DNA of 5,889 bases from Bacteroidales bacterium (lineage in GTDB: Bacteria > Bacteroidota > Bacteroidia > Bacteroidales > UBA7960). Shown here in pieces: positions 5,681 to 5,889 of the stretch. The DNA is taken from the NCBI GenBank assembly GCA_003554665.1, contig PWGY01000040.1:1-5889 (forward strand), read 5' to 3'. Numbering within the stretch: position 1 is the first letter of the stretch; each line of letters opens with the position of its first letter. Both the position numbers and the translations under genes were made by a program. The notes beneath the pieces were generated by a model. The model worked only from the letters and a program-made list of their open reading frames with translations, ran no database searches and had not been told where the DNA came from.

Positions 5681-5889
5681 TTAGAAATTTACCCTGAAAG
5701 ACAAGCTCCAGGTTCTTCCGAATCCATAATATACAGTAGCCGTATCATAGTCAAACGATGCGCCGTCTGTGGCATCCGCAATATACCTGGTATCAAACAG
5801 GTTGTTTACGTTGGCGTACATGGAGGCGTTCAGGTCATTGATCTGAAACCTGTACCTGAGGTTCATATCTACCACCTGGTAGGAGGGCA
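5681..5889 (-). CDS. TonB-dependent outer-membrane receptor (partial, C-terminal end only)
   Basis: The last 68 codons of a gene entering from the right edge are present, read as PSYQVVDMNLRYRF and onward to RVNF before a TAA stop at 5683-5681. The pattern is that of the final beta-strands of a TonB-dependent receptor barrel: alternating polar and hydrophobic strands, the VNNLFDTRYIADA turn segment, a glycine/aromatic strand YYGFGRTWSLSFRVNF, and a terminal Phe recognised by the barrel assembly machinery. Such receptors import large or scarce ligands across the outer membrane using TonB energy. The plug, TonB box and any CarboxypepD_reg-like domain are outside the window, so the substrate class cannot be named. 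The lipoprotein gene begins at once downstream, indicating an operon. Confidence 0.9.
   Translation of the reverse strand, partial: PSYQVVDMNLRYRFQINDLNASMYANVNNLFDTRYIADATDGASFDYDTATVYYGFGRTWSLSFRVNF

Noticed and set aside
1..5889. Mobile element, CRISPR array, tRNA/rRNA gene, toxin-antitoxin or defence cassette
   Set aside because: I saw no transposase or integrase motifs, no regularly spaced repeats, no cloverleaf or rRNA-like segments and no small paired genes; the layout is that of core metabolic and envelope genes.

Overview
The window looks like an ordinary chromosomal stretch from a member of the Bacteroidota, probably an environmental Bacteroidales-like lineage. The reasons are a TonB-dependent receptor tail followed directly by a lipoprotein gene, AT-rich translation starts with no Shine-Dalgarno sequence, TAnnTTTG-type promoter boxes, and a family-GT3 glycogen synthase, which is typical of this phylum. 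Every gene I can support lies on the minus strand, so the transcription order runs from high to low coordinates.

In that order: (1) the last 68 codons of a TonB-dependent receptor (5681-5889). (2) A lipoprotein of about 440 residues whose start region abuts the receptor stop codon. It carries at least three degenerate internal repeats and is closed by a clear intrinsic terminator near 4269-4300. (3) gcvT, the aminomethyltransferase (T-protein) of the glycine cleavage system, with a candidate promoter in its 147-base upstream gap. (4) 39 bases further on, a ComB-family 2-phosphosulfolactate phosphatase. (5) After a 139-base gap with a good -7 box, a secreted zinc-dependent phospholipase C / S1-P1 nuclease-like protein with all its metal ligands identifiable. 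(6) After a 110-base gap, the N-terminal 342 codons of a eukaryote-type (GT3) glycogen synthase that runs off the left edge.

The window does not read as one pathway. The receptor and lipoprotein form a probable outer-membrane uptake pair for an unknown ligand. gcvT and comB are close enough to be co-transcribed but have no obvious biochemical link. The phospholipase-like gene and the glycogen synthase appear to be separate units. I found no mobile element, CRISPR array, tRNA, rRNA or toxin/defence module. The most interesting points are the repeat architecture of the uncharacterised lipoprotein, an apparently orphan ComB that may supply sulfonates, and a Phe in place of the usual N-terminal Trp metal ligand in the phospholipase-like enzyme, next to a tandem 15-bp duplication at its 5' end.
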